In this document: positions 29,858-38,933 of the stretch, in pieces
Layout: every line of letters begins with the position of its first letter
How positions within the stretch are numbered: the first letter of the stretch is position 1
Assembly (NCBI RefSeq): GCF_900155985.1
Contig: NZ_FTMA01000005.1
Location: forward strand, 209,759-273,758
From: Maribacter ulvicola
GTDB lineage: Bacteria; Bacteroidota; Bacteroidia; Flavobacteriales; Flavobacteriaceae
Length of the DNA: 64,000 nucleotides
Reading direction: 5' to 3'
Program-made: the position numbers and the translations under genes
The notes under the pieces: model-generated
Database searches by the model: none
What the model was told of the DNA's origin: nothing
What the model saw: only the letters and a program-made list of their open reading frames with translations

Positions 29858-30186
29858 TATAAATGGAAATCATTTTTTAATTCTGCCACCACCTGATTAA
29901 TATCGGTCTTTAGCATTGGAAATCTTTTCTCAATCTCTGCCATATTGGCCTCTTGCTTACCCAAAGTTTCTAATTCTAAGGCAATGGCACGTGTTTGCTC
30001 CATTCCCAGCAAATCTACATTAGGCTTAATTTTATGTGCTAGCTTGTACACTTGGTCATGGTCTTTTTCCTGCAGGGCTTTTTCTAAATCTTCAGGCACT
30101 TCTTCCAAAAAAACAGCTATAACAGAATCTATAAAATCCTGATCTCCTTCCGCCATCTCGTTAATCTTATCCAGGTTATAAATCAT
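29857..30186 (-). CDS. Histidine-phosphotransfer (HPt) domain protein
   Basis: A 109-aa single-domain HPt protein: a four-helix bundle with the phospho-accepting His in [15 protein letters not shown] (H51), the typical AHKxKP signature. HPt proteins shuttle phosphate between a hybrid kinase's receiver and a response regulator. No kinase or regulator is adjacent; instead it is locked between an FAH-family hydrolase and cinA by TAATG overlaps on both sides. Its partner kinase must be elsewhere. Confidence 0.85.
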   Translation of the reverse strand: MIYNLDKINEMAEGDQDFIDSVIAVFLEEVPEDLEKALQEKDHDQVYKLAHKIKPNVDLLGMEQTRAIALELETLGKQEANMAEIEKRFPMLKTDINQVVAELKNDFHL

Positions 30187-30797
30187 TACTTAATTTTTAA
30201 GGTAAAAAGCTCCTTGTTCTCCAAACTACCCGTAAGATAGTCATTTGGACTTATTCTCCCAACACCCGCAGGTGTTCCGGTAAAAATAACATCTCCTTTT
30301 TTCAACATAAAGAACGTTGAAACATAAGCAATTATTTCATCTACTTTCCAAAGCATAAAACTCGTATTACCTTCTTGCACAACCTTGTCATTCTTAAACA
30401 ACTTAAAATTAAGATTATTAATATCCTCAAAGTCAGTTTTGGGAAGCCATTTTCCAATTACCGCAGCACCATCAAATCCTTTCGCTTTTTCCCAAGGTAA
30501 TCCTTTTTCCTTTAATTTAGACTGTAAATCTCTTGCCGTAAAATCAATTCCAAGTCCAACTTCATCATAATAAGTAGGTGCAAATTCTTTACTGATATGC
30601 TTACCAACTTTTTTAATTTTTACCAAAACCTCCACTTCATAATGCACATCTTTTGAAAATTCAGGAATGTAAAAATCTTGTTGTTTTGGCAAGACCGATG
30701 AATCTGGTTTTATAAAAACAACCGGTTCTTCCGGCCTTTCATTCTTAAGCTCATTAATATGTGCACTATAATTTCTGCCTATGCATATAATTTTCAT
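30186..30797 (-). CDS. Fumarylacetoacetate hydrolase family protein
   Basis: I choose the ATG at 30797 (MKIICIGRNYSAHINEL), nine codons inside the longest frame, because the conserved fold begins there; this gives 203 aa. The FAH-family core is seen in EVEVLVKIKKVGKHI, the metal/loop region DFTARDLQSKLKEKGLPWE and GDVIFTGTPAGVG. Members act as acylpyruvases or oxaloacetate decarboxylases (FAHD1-like) or in aromatic degradation; without other catabolic genes the FAHD1-like role is the more likely (inference). The stop overlaps the HPt start by one base. Confidence 0.88.
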   Translation of the reverse strand: MKIICIGRNYSAHINELKNERPEEPVVFIKPDSSVLPKQQDFYIPEFSKDVHYEVEVLVKIKKVGKHISKEFAPTYYDEVGLGIDFTARDLQSKLKEKGLPWEKAKGFDGAAVIGKWLPKTDFEDINNLNFKLFKNDKVVQEGNTSFMLWKVDEIIAYVSTFFMLKKGDVIFTGTPAGVGRISPNDYLTGSLENKELFTLKIK

Positions 30798-30911
30798 ACG
30801 ACCGTAATTTTCATTGATAATCAAAAACTTACTCTACTCCTCTTCCTTTTATCCGCACTTTCATATCACAGCACAATTCAAAAAACTATGAAAAACAAAG
30901 AAATAATTTGA

Positions 30912-31688
30912 TCAGCTTAATTTATTATTGAGCTTGCTCAACTTTATTTGAGTTAGAATTTTTTTAGTGTACAAAGGAAAATCAGCATTAAGCATCCAAC
31001 CAAAATAACCTGGCTCCTTTTCTAAAACTGCATGTACTTTTTTTCCTTTATGCTTACCAAACGAGAAAACTTCCTCCCCTTCTTCGTCCATAGCTATAAA
31101 TCCTGCAAAGTCTACAGATTGCTTTCTTCTTGAGAATTCTGATAGTTTTTTAATGTTGTTTTCTAAATCAGGATACCTATCTAATTGAGAAAGCAACACT
31201 TCATAGGTAGCATTCGTATCTGCCGCCGCACTATGGGCATCTGTAAGATCCTTATCACAATAAAATTTATACGCAGCCTCTAGCGTACGCTTTTCCATTT
31301 TATGAAAAATTGTCTGTACATCTACCGATACCGTATTTTTCATATCAAAGTCAATATCCGCCCGCAATAATTCTTCTGCCAATAAAGGGATATCAAATCG
31401 GTCAGAATTGAATCCGCCTAAATCACTATCTTTTATAATCTTATAAATTTCTTTTGAAAGTTCTTTGAAAGTTGGCTCGTTGGCAACCTTTTCATTGGTA
31501 ATGCCATGAACGGCAATCACTTCTTCTGGTATTACCATCTCAGGATTGACCAACCATGTTTTGCTTTCTTTATTTCCGTTAGGATATACCTTTAAAATTG
31601 CTATTTCTACAATACGATCCTTTGCTACATTGATTCCTGTTGTCTCTAAATCAAAGAAGCAAATAGGCCTGGTAAGCTTTAATTCCAT
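30912..31688 (-). CDS. DEDD-family 3'-5' exonuclease with C-terminal FGKxKG module
   Basis: DnaQ/PolC-like exonuclease. I take the ATG at 31688 (MELKLTRPICFFDLETTG), dropping 15 basic N-terminal residues of the longest frame; length 258 aa. The three exonuclease motifs are FFDLETTGI (D, E), GGFNSDRFDIPLL (D) and DAHSAAADTNATYE (HxAxxD, DEDDh type). Residues after about 210 carry VFSFGKHKGKKVHAVL and PGYFGWML, a DUF3820-like module also found as a free protein at 3026-3259. The exact substrate (DNA proofreading, repair or RNA) is unknown. Confidence 0.88.
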   Translation of the reverse strand: MELKLTRPICFFDLETTGINVAKDRIVEIAILKVYPNGNKESKTWLVNPEMVIPEEVIAVHGITNEKVANEPTFKELSKEIYKIIKDSDLGGFNSDRFDIPLLAEELLRADIDFDMKNTVSVDVQTIFHKMEKRTLEAAYKFYCDKDLTDAHSAAADTNATYEVLLSQLDRYPDLENNIKKLSEFSRRKQSVDFAGFIAMDEEGEEVFSFGKHKGKKVHAVLEKEPGYFGWMLNADFPLYTKKILTQIKLSKLNNKLS

Positions 31689-31863
31689 ACAAGTTTTCCT
31701 TTTAACAAAAATACACTTTCGTTTATTAGGCACATAAAGTTACTTGTGATTAATTTTATTTCAAAATTAAAAATCTAAGGAAAACTTTGGTTAATCCTAA
31801 AAGTACTTCCTTTTTATTAAACTCACAGTGAACTACATAAGGACCTAAAAACCATTTTATTAC

Positions 31864-31900
31864 AAAAAATACCCTGTTATACATGATGTATAACAGGGTA
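31864..31900 (-). terminator. Strong intrinsic terminator after the E2 acyltransferase gene
   Basis: A perfect 13-bp stem, TACCCTGTTATAC (31870-31882) with GTATAACAGGGTA (31888-31900), a 5-nt loop, and six Ts on the minus strand (31869-31864). It ends the transcript of the gene at 31926-33329. The rest of the 31689-31925 gap shows nothing else I can support. Confidence 0.85.
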
Positions 31901-31925
31901 CTATAATTATAATTTCTCTTTAGGT

Positions 31926-33329
31926 TTATACCTCTCTATTAACGTCCCAATCTTCTAAATAATCTGCTACAGCCTTTGCGAACATACTACCCAAAGCACC
32001 ATTGACCACCCTATGGTCATAGCTATGAGATAAATACATTTTGCTACGTATTGCAATTGCATCACCTTCTGAAGTTTCAATCACCGAAGGGATTTTTCTA
32101 ATAGCTCCCAATGCCATAATACCTACTTGAGGCTGATTAATTATTGGAGTTCCAAACACACTGCCAAACGTACCAACATTGGTTACCGTATAGGTACCGC
32201 CCTGAACTTCATCTGGCTTCAGTGCATTGTTTCTAGAACGATTTGCAAGGTCATTTACTACTTTAGCTATACCCAATAAATTTAACTGATCGGCATTTTT
32301 AATTACCGGAACTATTAAATTACCATCTGGCAGCGCTGCGGCCATCCCTATATTTATATGCTTCTTTTTTATGACAGTATCACCATCAACAGAAATATTC
32401 ATCATAGGATATTTCTTTAACGCCATGGCAATGGCCTCCATAAAAATTGGAGTAAACGTGAACTTCTCACCTTCTCTTTTAAAGAAAGCGTCTTTAATTT
32501 TGTTACGCCATGTAACGATATTGGTTACATCTACTTCTATAAAACTCTGAACATGTGCAGATGTTGCTACACTATCTGCCATATGCTTGGCAATTAACTT
32601 GCCCATTCTCGTCATAGGTATCACCTCATCGCCATGCGGAACCTGTATTTTTGAATTATCCGAAGCAGAAGTACTTTCCGGAACGGTAGATTTCACTTTA
32701 TCAGTAGCGACAGGGGCTGCATCTTTATCCGATGCGGGCGCATCTACATTTTCTTGAACGTCGACTCTTTCTTCTGGCGCAGCCTTTTCAACCGACTTAT
32801 TTTTACCGTTTTTAACGTAATTTAAAATATCATCCTTAGTTACCCTTCCGTCCTTTCCTGTGCCTGAAATGGTCTCTAGCACATCAAAAGAAATACCTTC
32901 TTCTTTTGCTATGTTTTTAACCAATGGAGAGTAAAATCGCTCAGAGCTACTATTAAATTGAGTTGTCGATGTCTCTGCCCTAGCATGCATAACTGCAGAT
33001 TCAGCAGATGCAACCATTTCTTGAAGAACTGGCTCCGGCTCTTCCATATCTTGCACAACCTCCGTAGCTTCATTTACATCAACATCGTCGCCTATTTGAA
33101 TTATAGCTACGGTTTGTCCAACCTCTACCACATCATCAACATTAAAGCACTTCTCTATTAAAACACCATCAACTTCACTTGGCACTTCACTATCAACCTT
33201 ATCTGTAGCAATTTCAAAAATGGCCTCGTCCATTTCAATCGTATCACCTACCTCTTTCAACCATGACGTCAATGTTGCTTCTGCAACACTCTCTCCCATA
33301 CGTGGTAGTTTCAATTCAAATTTTGACAT
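31926..33329 (-). CDS. 2-oxo acid dehydrogenase dihydrolipoamide acyltransferase (E2)
   Basis: A 467-aa E2 core subunit of a 2-oxo acid dehydrogenase complex. The N-terminal lipoyl domain has the modified Lys in EIATDKVDSEVPS (K44). A flexible Ala/Pro/Glu-rich linker follows, then a peripheral-subunit-binding domain (about 131-172, YSPLVKNIAKEEGIS), a second linker and the catalytic domain (about 240-467). The catalytic HxxxDG motif reads YDHRVVNGA, with H439 kept but Asn at 443 instead of Asp. No E1 or E3 genes are adjacent. A branched-chain-type E2 is my best guess. Confidence 0.88.
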   Translation of the reverse strand: MSKFELKLPRMGESVAEATLTSWLKEVGDTIEMDEAIFEIATDKVDSEVPSEVDGVLIEKCFNVDDVVEVGQTVAIIQIGDDVDVNEATEVVQDMEEPEPVLQEMVASAESAVMHARAETSTTQFNSSSERFYSPLVKNIAKEEGISFDVLETISGTGKDGRVTKDDILNYVKNGKNKSVEKAAPEERVDVQENVDAPASDKDAAPVATDKVKSTVPESTSASDNSKIQVPHGDEVIPMTRMGKLIAKHMADSVATSAHVQSFIEVDVTNIVTWRNKIKDAFFKREGEKFTFTPIFMEAIAMALKKYPMMNISVDGDTVIKKKHINIGMAAALPDGNLIVPVIKNADQLNLLGIAKVVNDLANRSRNNALKPDEVQGGTYTVTNVGTFGSVFGTPIINQPQVGIMALGAIRKIPSVIETSEGDAIAIRSKMYLSHSYDHRVVNGALGSMFAKAVADYLEDWDVNREV

Positions 33330-33419
33330 ATCGATAATTTAAAGCTTGTTTTGTTTATATTTTTTGCAAAAATAATAAAATAAATACCTTTTTATTGATA
33401 TTTAAACGAAAAATGAGTA

Positions 33420-34040
33420 CTAATCTTGCCTAAGCGACCCTTCAAATGGCACTCTATTTAAGATACTTCTCCCTAAAGTGACCTCATCTGCATATTCTAA
33501 TTCATCACCAACTGCTATTCCTCTTGCTATTGTAGATGTTTTAATATCTACCCCTTCTATTTGCCTAAAAATATAAAAATTGGTGGTATCACCCTCCATG
33601 GTAGAACTCAACGCAAAAATCAACTCCTTTATTACGCCCTTTTTCACTTTATCTACTAAGGAACCTATTTTTAAATTTTGAGGCCCTACACCTTCCATTG
33701 GCGAAATTTTACCACCTAATACATGATATTTCCCCCTGAATTGACCGGTATTCTCAATTGCCATTACGTCTCTAATATCTTCAACAACACATACCAATGC
33801 ATTATCTCTTTTAGGGTTTGCACAAATTTCACACATGGTAGTGTCTGAGATATTATGGCAATTTTCACAAAACTGAATTTTACCCCTTAAAGCTACCAAG
33901 GACGTGGAAAGATTTTCTGTACGTTGCTCTGGTTGTTTTAATAAGTGTAATACCAAACGTAGTGCGGTTCGTTTACCAATACCCGGAAGCTGAGAAACTT
34001 CATACACTGCGTTTTCCAATAATTTCGACGAAAAATCCAT
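33420..34040 (-). CDS. recR: Recombination protein RecR
   Basis: A 206-aa RecFOR-pathway protein that clamps onto DNA at gaps and helps load RecA. It has an N-terminal helix-hairpin-helix ([17 protein letters not shown]), a four-Cys zinc finger ([16 protein letters not shown]) and a Toprim domain ([15 protein letters not shown]). Length and domains are standard. It is 90 bp upstream of the E2 gene and divergent from the symporter gene at 34241. Confidence 0.97.
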   Translation of the reverse strand: MDFSSKLLENAVYEVSQLPGIGKRTALRLVLHLLKQPEQRTENLSTSLVALRGKIQFCENCHNISDTTMCEICANPKRDNALVCVVEDIRDVMAIENTGQFRGKYHVLGGKISPMEGVGPQNLKIGSLVDKVKKGVIKELIFALSSTMEGDTTNFYIFRQIEGVDIKTSTIARGIAVGDELEYADEVTLGRSILNRVPFEGSLRQD

Positions 34041-34240
34041 AGGCTAATATGGCCATAAATTTACAATTAAACTTGAAAAACCTATCGTATAGTTTTCTTA
34101 AAATTTAACAAAAAGACCAACATCATTAACCCTAATATATTTTGCCTTACCTGAAAAATCTATTTTTCCTTTATTCAATAGCCATGATATCTTTAACAAT
34201 CGTCATTTAACTTTTTGTACTTTGCCGCAAATTTTAAACC

Positions 34241-35728
34241 ATGAACGCCTCGCATATCTTATTATTGATTACCGGTTACTTTGTACTGCTATTGATTATT
34301 TCATACTTCACCGGCAAAAATGATTCTAATGAAGATTTTTTTAAGGCAGGCAAACAATCACCCTGGTTTTTAGTAGCTTTTGGCATGGTAGGAGCGTCAC
34401 TATCTGGAGTAACATTTATTTCTGTACCGGGTTGGGTAAATGCTTCTCAGTTTAGCTACATGCAAGTTGTCTTTGGTTACTTCCTAGGCTATATAGTAAC
34501 AGCCTTTGTATTATTACCAATTTATTACAAGCAAAATGTAACCTCTATTTATGAGTATTTAGATGATAGGTTTGGTTTTGTCAGCTATAAAGTTGGTGCT
34601 ATTTCATTCTTTATCTCTCGTGTTCTTGGCGCGGCGTTTCGTTTGTTCCTAGTCGCTATTGTTTTACAACAGTTTGTTTTCGATGCTTGGAACGTTCCGT
34701 TTGAAATTACCGTTATTCTTTCTATTCTACTTATTTGGATATATACTTTTAAAGGCGGAATAAAAACAATTGTCTGGACCGATACCCTACAAACTTTATT
34801 CATGTTAATTTCCGTAGGATTATCTATCTACTTTATTCTAGATAAAATGGACTGGACATTCATTGAATTTTTAAACTCGCCAGAATTAGGACAGTACAGC
34901 AAGACATTTTTTACCGACGATCTTTCCTCTAAAAATCATTTGGTAAAATCATTTTTAGGTGGAATGTTCATAACAATTTGCATGACGGGACTTGATCAAG
35001 ATATGATGCAAAAAAACCTGACCTGTAGAAATTTGGGGGAAGCACAAAAAAACATGCTCAGTTTCAGCATAGTATTGGTTGTCGTTACTTTTATTTTTAT
35101 GTTATTGGGCGCACTACTTTTCATCTATGCAGATGCACACCATATTGCAATACCAACGATGGATGGCTCACCCAAATCAGATCTATTATTTCCAGAAATT
35201 GCCCTGAACAGTGGATTAGGCATAACCGTAGCTGTAACTTTTATGCTAGGTTTAATTGCTGCAGCATACAGCAGTGCGGATAGTGCCCTTACCTCATTAA
35301 CTACCTCCTTTTGCGTAGACTTTCTTGGCACAGAAAAAAAATCTAAACAGTTAGCTAAAAAGACCCGAAGAATTACGCATATTGGTATGAGCGTTTTGCT
35401 AATTCTAGTCGTTATTTCTTTTAAATATATTTTAGACAGAAATGTTATTGATGGCCTTCTTACCGTTGCCTCTTATACCTATGGTCCTTTGTTAGGATTA
35501 TTCTCTTTTGGCATATTTACCAAACACCAAGTAAAAGACAAATATGTTTGGGTTGTAGCCCTTATTTGCGTGTCAATAATTTTAATATTAGCAAAGTTAC
35601 CTAGTGACTATTTTGGCGGCTATGTCTTTGGTTATGAACTTTTACCCTTAAACGGTCTGCTAACATTTGTGGGATTATGGCTTATTCGTAAAAAAAACAC
35701 ATCTTATAAGTTCAACGATATCACTTAA
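34241..35728 (+). CDS. Sodium:solute symporter (SSS family)
   Basis: A 495-aa polytopic membrane protein with about 13 hydrophobic segments, typical of the SSS family (SGLT/PutP fold). Supporting segments are [24 protein letters not shown], shortened here as [20 protein letters not shown], then [13 protein letters not shown] and [20 protein letters not shown], which contains the conserved Ser-rich Na+-site region of helix 8-9. It should import an organic solute with Na+; the substrate cannot be read from sequence. It converges with the CoA-binding gene with a 4-bp overlap. Confidence 0.9.
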   Translation: MNASHILLLITGYFVLLLIISYFTGKNDSNEDFFKAGKQSPWFLVAFGMVGASLSGVTFISVPGWVNASQFSYMQVVFGYFLGYIVTAFVLLPIYYKQNVTSIYEYLDDRFGFVSYKVGAISFFISRVLGAAFRLFLVAIVLQQFVFDAWNVPFEITVILSILLIWIYTFKGGIKTIVWTDTLQTLFMLISVGLSIYFILDKMDWTFIEFLNSPELGQYSKTFFTDDLSSKNHLVKSFLGGMFITICMTGLDQDMMQKNLTCRNLGEAQKNMLSFSIVLVVVTFIFMLLGALLFIYADAHHIAIPTMDGSPKSDLLFPEIALNSGLGITVAVTFMLGLIAAAYSSADSALTSLTTSFCVDFLGTEKKSKQLAKKTRRITHIGMSVLLILVVISFKYILDRNVIDGLLTVASYTYGPLLGLFSFGIFTKHQVKDKYVWVVALICVSIILILAKLPSDYFGGYVFGYELLPLNGLLTFVGLWLIRKKNTSYKFNDIT

Positions 35729-36084
35729 TATTGACCCGTACTTAAAAGCACCAAGGTACATGCCACATCTACCTCTATATTATTATTTTCCAATACTTTA
35801 TAAAAATTTAAGTTTTCAGTCCCAGGATTAAAAATAACCCGTTTTGGCGCTAAAGAAACAATACTATCATAATATTCTTCTTGCCTTTTTGGATTTAAAT
35901 ACAGGGTTATTGTATGAATATCACTAATTTTGTCTAAATTATTATAGATATTGACACCGGAAACCTCACCTTCCCTTAATCCATAAGCTAAGGTTTCTAC
36001 CCCCGAATCTACCAGTCTATGTATCGCTAAATTGCTATATCGATTTGGTTTTAAGGAGGCTCCGAATACTAGGGTCTTTTTCAT
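35725..36084 (-). CDS. CoA-binding (CoA_binding_2) Rossmann protein
   Basis: A 119-aa single-domain protein: [20 protein letters not shown] (nucleotide-binding loop and helix), [17 protein letters not shown], and [20 protein letters not shown]. This is the succinyl-CoA-synthetase-like CoA-binding fold (YccU type). Members bind CoA, but their function is undefined. It stands alone, its start facing the gene-free region 36085-36479. Confidence 0.88.
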   Translation of the reverse strand: MKKTLVFGASLKPNRYSNLAIHRLVDSGVETLAYGLREGEVSGVNIYNNLDKISDIHTITLYLNPKRQEEYYDSIVSLAPKRVIFNPGTENLNFYKVLENNNIEVDVACTLVLLSTGQY

Positions 36085-36479
36085 GATAAAAAAATGTTAA
36101 AAGTTCACTATTATGTAACTAATAAGACAATATTTCGTCTCTTAGTAAATTAGATACTCTTATGAGTTAAAAAAATTGTTGGTAACGCTATATGTTTATA
36201 GTTAATGGTTAGTGTTTAGCATAGCCTATCAGCATTTGAAACCCGGCTTCCAATTTATTTTGGAATGTCCGGGTTTCTTCTTTTCGTACTTGGCAAAAAA
36301 ACTTTCCACAATAACTGCATTCCATTTTTTAATTAAAAAACGAAGAATGAAGTAAAATTTAGAACATAATTACGTCTATTACTTTGTATAGGGATGGTTG
36401 ATAAAGAAGATTGGTTGGTTTTTTTCTTATTAAGTAAAACTATATAACACCCATAGCCACAACTATGGGTGATTTTTTT
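36085..36479. other. 395-bp gene-free stretch with two plus-strand hairpin units
   Basis: Two hairpin terminators lie here, both with their T-tracts on the plus strand, while both flanking genes are on the minus strand. Each is preceded by a short open frame and a (A)TTGGTT-like heptamer. They look like two independent small plus-strand transcripts; see the entries at 36192-36280 and 36394-36481. Confidence 0.55.
36192..36277 (+). ncRNA. Candidate small plus-strand transcript ending in a long hairpin
   Basis: A 40-nt hairpin (GAAACCCGG at 36238-36246 with CCGGGTTTC at 36269-36277, extended inward by TTCCAA/TTGGAA, loop TTTATT) is followed by TTCTTTTCG. Upstream, ATG at 36192 opens a 6-codon frame (MFIVNG) containing AATGGTT, one mismatch from the heptamer of the sister units. 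The T-tail is weaker than in the others. A short RNA is the simplest reading; a peptide is doubtful. Confidence 0.3.
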
Positions 36480-36481
36480 TT
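36394..36481 (+). ncRNA. Candidate micropeptide/small RNA unit with abutting terminator
   Basis: ATG at 36394 opens a 17-codon frame (MVDKEDWLVFFLLSKTI), and its stop TAA (36445-36447) is immediately followed by a terminator. The terminator stem is CACCCATAG (36448-36456) with CTATGGGTG (36463-36471), then nine Ts (36473-36481). It includes ATTGGTT at 36410-36416. A promoter-like TACTTTG lies just upstream (near 36379-36386). The T-run overlaps the stop of the FabH-like gene on the other strand, so the hairpin could also serve that gene, though its minus-side tail is poor in Ts. Confidence 0.4.
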
Positions 36482-37490
36482 ACCACTTTATTATTACACT
36501 GCCCCAGGTAAAACCACTACCAAATGCAGCCAAAACTACTACGTCTCCGCTTTTCACCTTACCTTCTTCCCATGCTTCTGTAAGTGCAATAGGAATAGAT
36601 GCAGCTGTAGTATTACCATATTTCATGATATTATTAAAAACTTGGTCATCACTTAACTGAAATTTCTTTTGAATGAATTGAGATATTCTCAAATTGGCTT
36701 GATGCGGTACCAACAAATCAATATCAGTTGCCTTCAATTTGTTTTTCTCCAAACCTTCTACAATAACTTCACTGAAACGAACAACTGCGTTTTTAAATAC
36801 GAATTGACCGTTCATATGGGGAAAGTAAGATTCATCATTAGGATCATTATCTTCCATGATATCCGTAACCCATCTATTACCCATACCTGGTGCAATTAAG
36901 GAAAGTTCTTCTGCATGTTGCCCTTCTGAATGTAGATGTGTAGATAAAATACCTTTGGTGGTATCTTCCTCCCTGGTCAAAATTGCCGCACCGGCACCAT
37001 CTCCAAAAATTACCGATACGCCCCTACCCCTGGTGGTCATGTCCAATCCGTGAGAATGTAGTTCTGAACCTATAACCAGTACATTCTTGTACATACCCGT
37101 TTTAATATACTGATCTGCAATAGATACTGCATACACAAACCCAGAACATTGATTACGTACATCTAACGCCCCTACAGATTTAATACCTAAATCTCGTTGT
37201 ACCAATACACCTGGACCAGGGAAATAATAATCTGGACTCAAAGTAGCAAATACAATAAAATCAATATCATCTTTATCTATACCCGCTCTTTCTATAGCAA
37301 TTTTAGCAGCTTTAACACCCATAGTTGTGGTAGTGTCACCATCACCTCTAACTACATGTCTTCTTTCCTTAATACCGGTTCTTTCTTGGATCCAAGCATC
37401 GTTGGTATCCATCACTTTTGACAAATCATCATTTGTCACTACGTTTTCAGGTACATAATGACCTAAGCCGATTATTTTTGAATTATACAT
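36480..37490 (-). CDS. 3-oxoacyl-ACP synthase III family protein (FabH-like)
   Basis: A 336-aa thiolase-fold condensing enzyme. The catalytic triad is intact: C115 in VRNQCSGFVYA, H263 in LVPHQANLR and N293 in KYGNTTAAS, and the C-terminal GSGFTWGSVIIKW is typical. FabH-type enzymes start fatty-acid chains from acyl-CoA and malonyl-ACP; family members also make ketoacids or quinolone-type products. It is not next to plsX, acpP or other fab genes, so it may be a second FabH-like enzyme with a specialised primer (inference). Confidence 0.88.
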   Translation of the reverse strand: MYNSKIIGLGHYVPENVVTNDDLSKVMDTNDAWIQERTGIKERRHVVRGDGDTTTTMGVKAAKIAIERAGIDKDDIDFIVFATLSPDYYFPGPGVLVQRDLGIKSVGALDVRNQCSGFVYAVSIADQYIKTGMYKNVLVIGSELHSHGLDMTTRGRGVSVIFGDGAGAAILTREEDTTKGILSTHLHSEGQHAEELSLIAPGMGNRWVTDIMEDNDPNDESYFPHMNGQFVFKNAVVRFSEVIVEGLEKNKLKATDIDLLVPHQANLRISQFIQKKFQLSDDQVFNNIMKYGNTTAASIPIALTEAWEEGKVKSGDVVVLAAFGSGFTWGSVIIKW

Positions 37491-37607
37491 AGTAATATTT
37501 TAATCCTGATCAAACTCAGGTAGAATTAGTATTGCAATATAAACAACTATTAACAAATCTTTTTGAAAATATAACAATCATCTACGGTAAGAAATACAAG
37601 ATATTTA

Positions 37608-38918
37608 TTAATTCAAATATTTCTTATAATCGTTTACTCTAATATTTGCCTTTAAGTCATGTAACAGATTATATAAGCCAAAAAATGTACGGTTCATATA
37701 CAAGAAGTGTTTTGAACCTCTGTTACCATTCATTTTACGTAGTTGTTTATCTGAAGAAAACTGCTCTCCCAAGTCTGCTATTTTACCCCAAAATACTTCA
37801 TCGCCAAAGTTAAAATCTTCATTATGAAAAGGTGATGTAAATAAGCTTAACAGTTGATGAAAAATAGATTTAAAAAATATTATTTCTTCTGCCGTATCTG
37901 TTGGCATCAAGATTTCAAGCTCATATAGTTTCTCGGTAAATTGTTTATCATCAGTTATAACTTCTGGCCTAGCAAGTTCAAAATAAGGAACATAGAACGA
38001 GTCCGGGACTTCTTTAATACAGCCAAAATCTATAGCAACGAGCTCATCTTTATCATTGACCAAAAAATTACCCGGGTGTGGATCTGCATGTACTTTTCTT
38101 AAGCCATGAATTTGAAACATATAAAAATCCCACAACGCCTGACCCAGGTTATCTCCCGTAGCTTGAGAAAAACCTGCTTTTGTAAATTCACTCAGATGCT
38201 TGCCTGTCATCCAGTCCATAGTAATGATACGCTGACTTGAAAGATCCGTGTAATATTCTGGAAAATTAATATTAGGTATTACGCTACACGCCTCTGTAAT
38301 TTCTTTACTCTGGGCTACTTCTAATATATAATCTGTTTCTTCTACCAGCTTATTTTCTACTTCTTTGAAATATTTATCAGAATCCTTCCCTTGTAAATTA
38401 AACATGCGAATTGCAATAGGTTTCACTATAGCCAAATCGCTGCTTATACTTTGTGCTACACCGGGATATTGAATTTTAACAGCTAGATTTTTACCATTTT
38501 TGGTTGCCTTGTGCACCTGCCCAATACTGGCGGCATTTATAGAATTTTTATCAAAAGTGTCAAAAACCTCTTCAGGATATTTATCCAAATACTTTTTAAA
38601 GGTCTTACGAACCAAAGGGGCAGATAAAGGGGGAACTGAAAATTGTGATAGTGAAAACTTCTCTACATAGGCATTTGGCAGTAAGTTCTTTTCCATGCTC
38701 AGCATTTGGGCAACTTTAAGTGCACTACCCTTTAAGGATTTTAATCCGTCATATATATCTGTGGCATTATCTTGGTTCAACTCATCTTTTGTAGTATCTG
38801 GATTAATTATTTTCTTGCCCAAATACTTGGCATAATTACCACCAATTTTGGCTCCGGTTTTTACCAGCTTACTTGCACGTTCTATTTTTCCGGTAGGTAT
38901 TTTATCTAAGGTTTTCAT
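37608..38918 (-). CDS. ABC1/AarF (UbiB-like) kinase family protein
   Basis: A 436-aa atypical-kinase protein of the UbiB/ADCK/COQ8 family. Motifs are LKGSALKVAQMLSMEK (KxGQ motif, here KVAQ with Ala for Gly), the Ala-rich nucleotide loop INAASIGQVHKAT, the Lys region GKNLAVKIQYPGV, the loop KVHADPHPGNFLV and VAIDFGCIK (DFG). Family members are ATPases/kinases linked to quinone or lipid metabolism. The gene is 15 bp downstream of the TetR regulator and is very likely controlled by it. Confidence 0.88.
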   Translation of the reverse strand: MKTLDKIPTGKIERASKLVKTGAKIGGNYAKYLGKKIINPDTTKDELNQDNATDIYDGLKSLKGSALKVAQMLSMEKNLLPNAYVEKFSLSQFSVPPLSAPLVRKTFKKYLDKYPEEVFDTFDKNSINAASIGQVHKATKNGKNLAVKIQYPGVAQSISSDLAIVKPIAIRMFNLQGKDSDKYFKEVENKLVEETDYILEVAQSKEITEACSVIPNINFPEYYTDLSSQRIITMDWMTGKHLSEFTKAGFSQATGDNLGQALWDFYMFQIHGLRKVHADPHPGNFLVNDKDELVAIDFGCIKEVPDSFYVPYFELARPEVITDDKQFTEKLYELEILMPTDTAEEIIFFKSIFHQLLSLFTSPFHNEDFNFGDEVFWGKIADLGEQFSSDKQLRKMNGNRGSKHFLYMNRTFFGLYNLLHDLKANIRVNDYKKYLN

Positions 38919-38933
38919 ACGGTACGTGTTAGC

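Noticed and set aside
30825..30911. Plus-strand stretch that could read as a signal-peptide-like sequence (KLTLLLFLLSALSYHS) between exonuclease and FAH genes
   Set aside because: No start codon or ribosome site in frame, only about 30 codons to a stop, and no conserved downstream domain; treated as chance.
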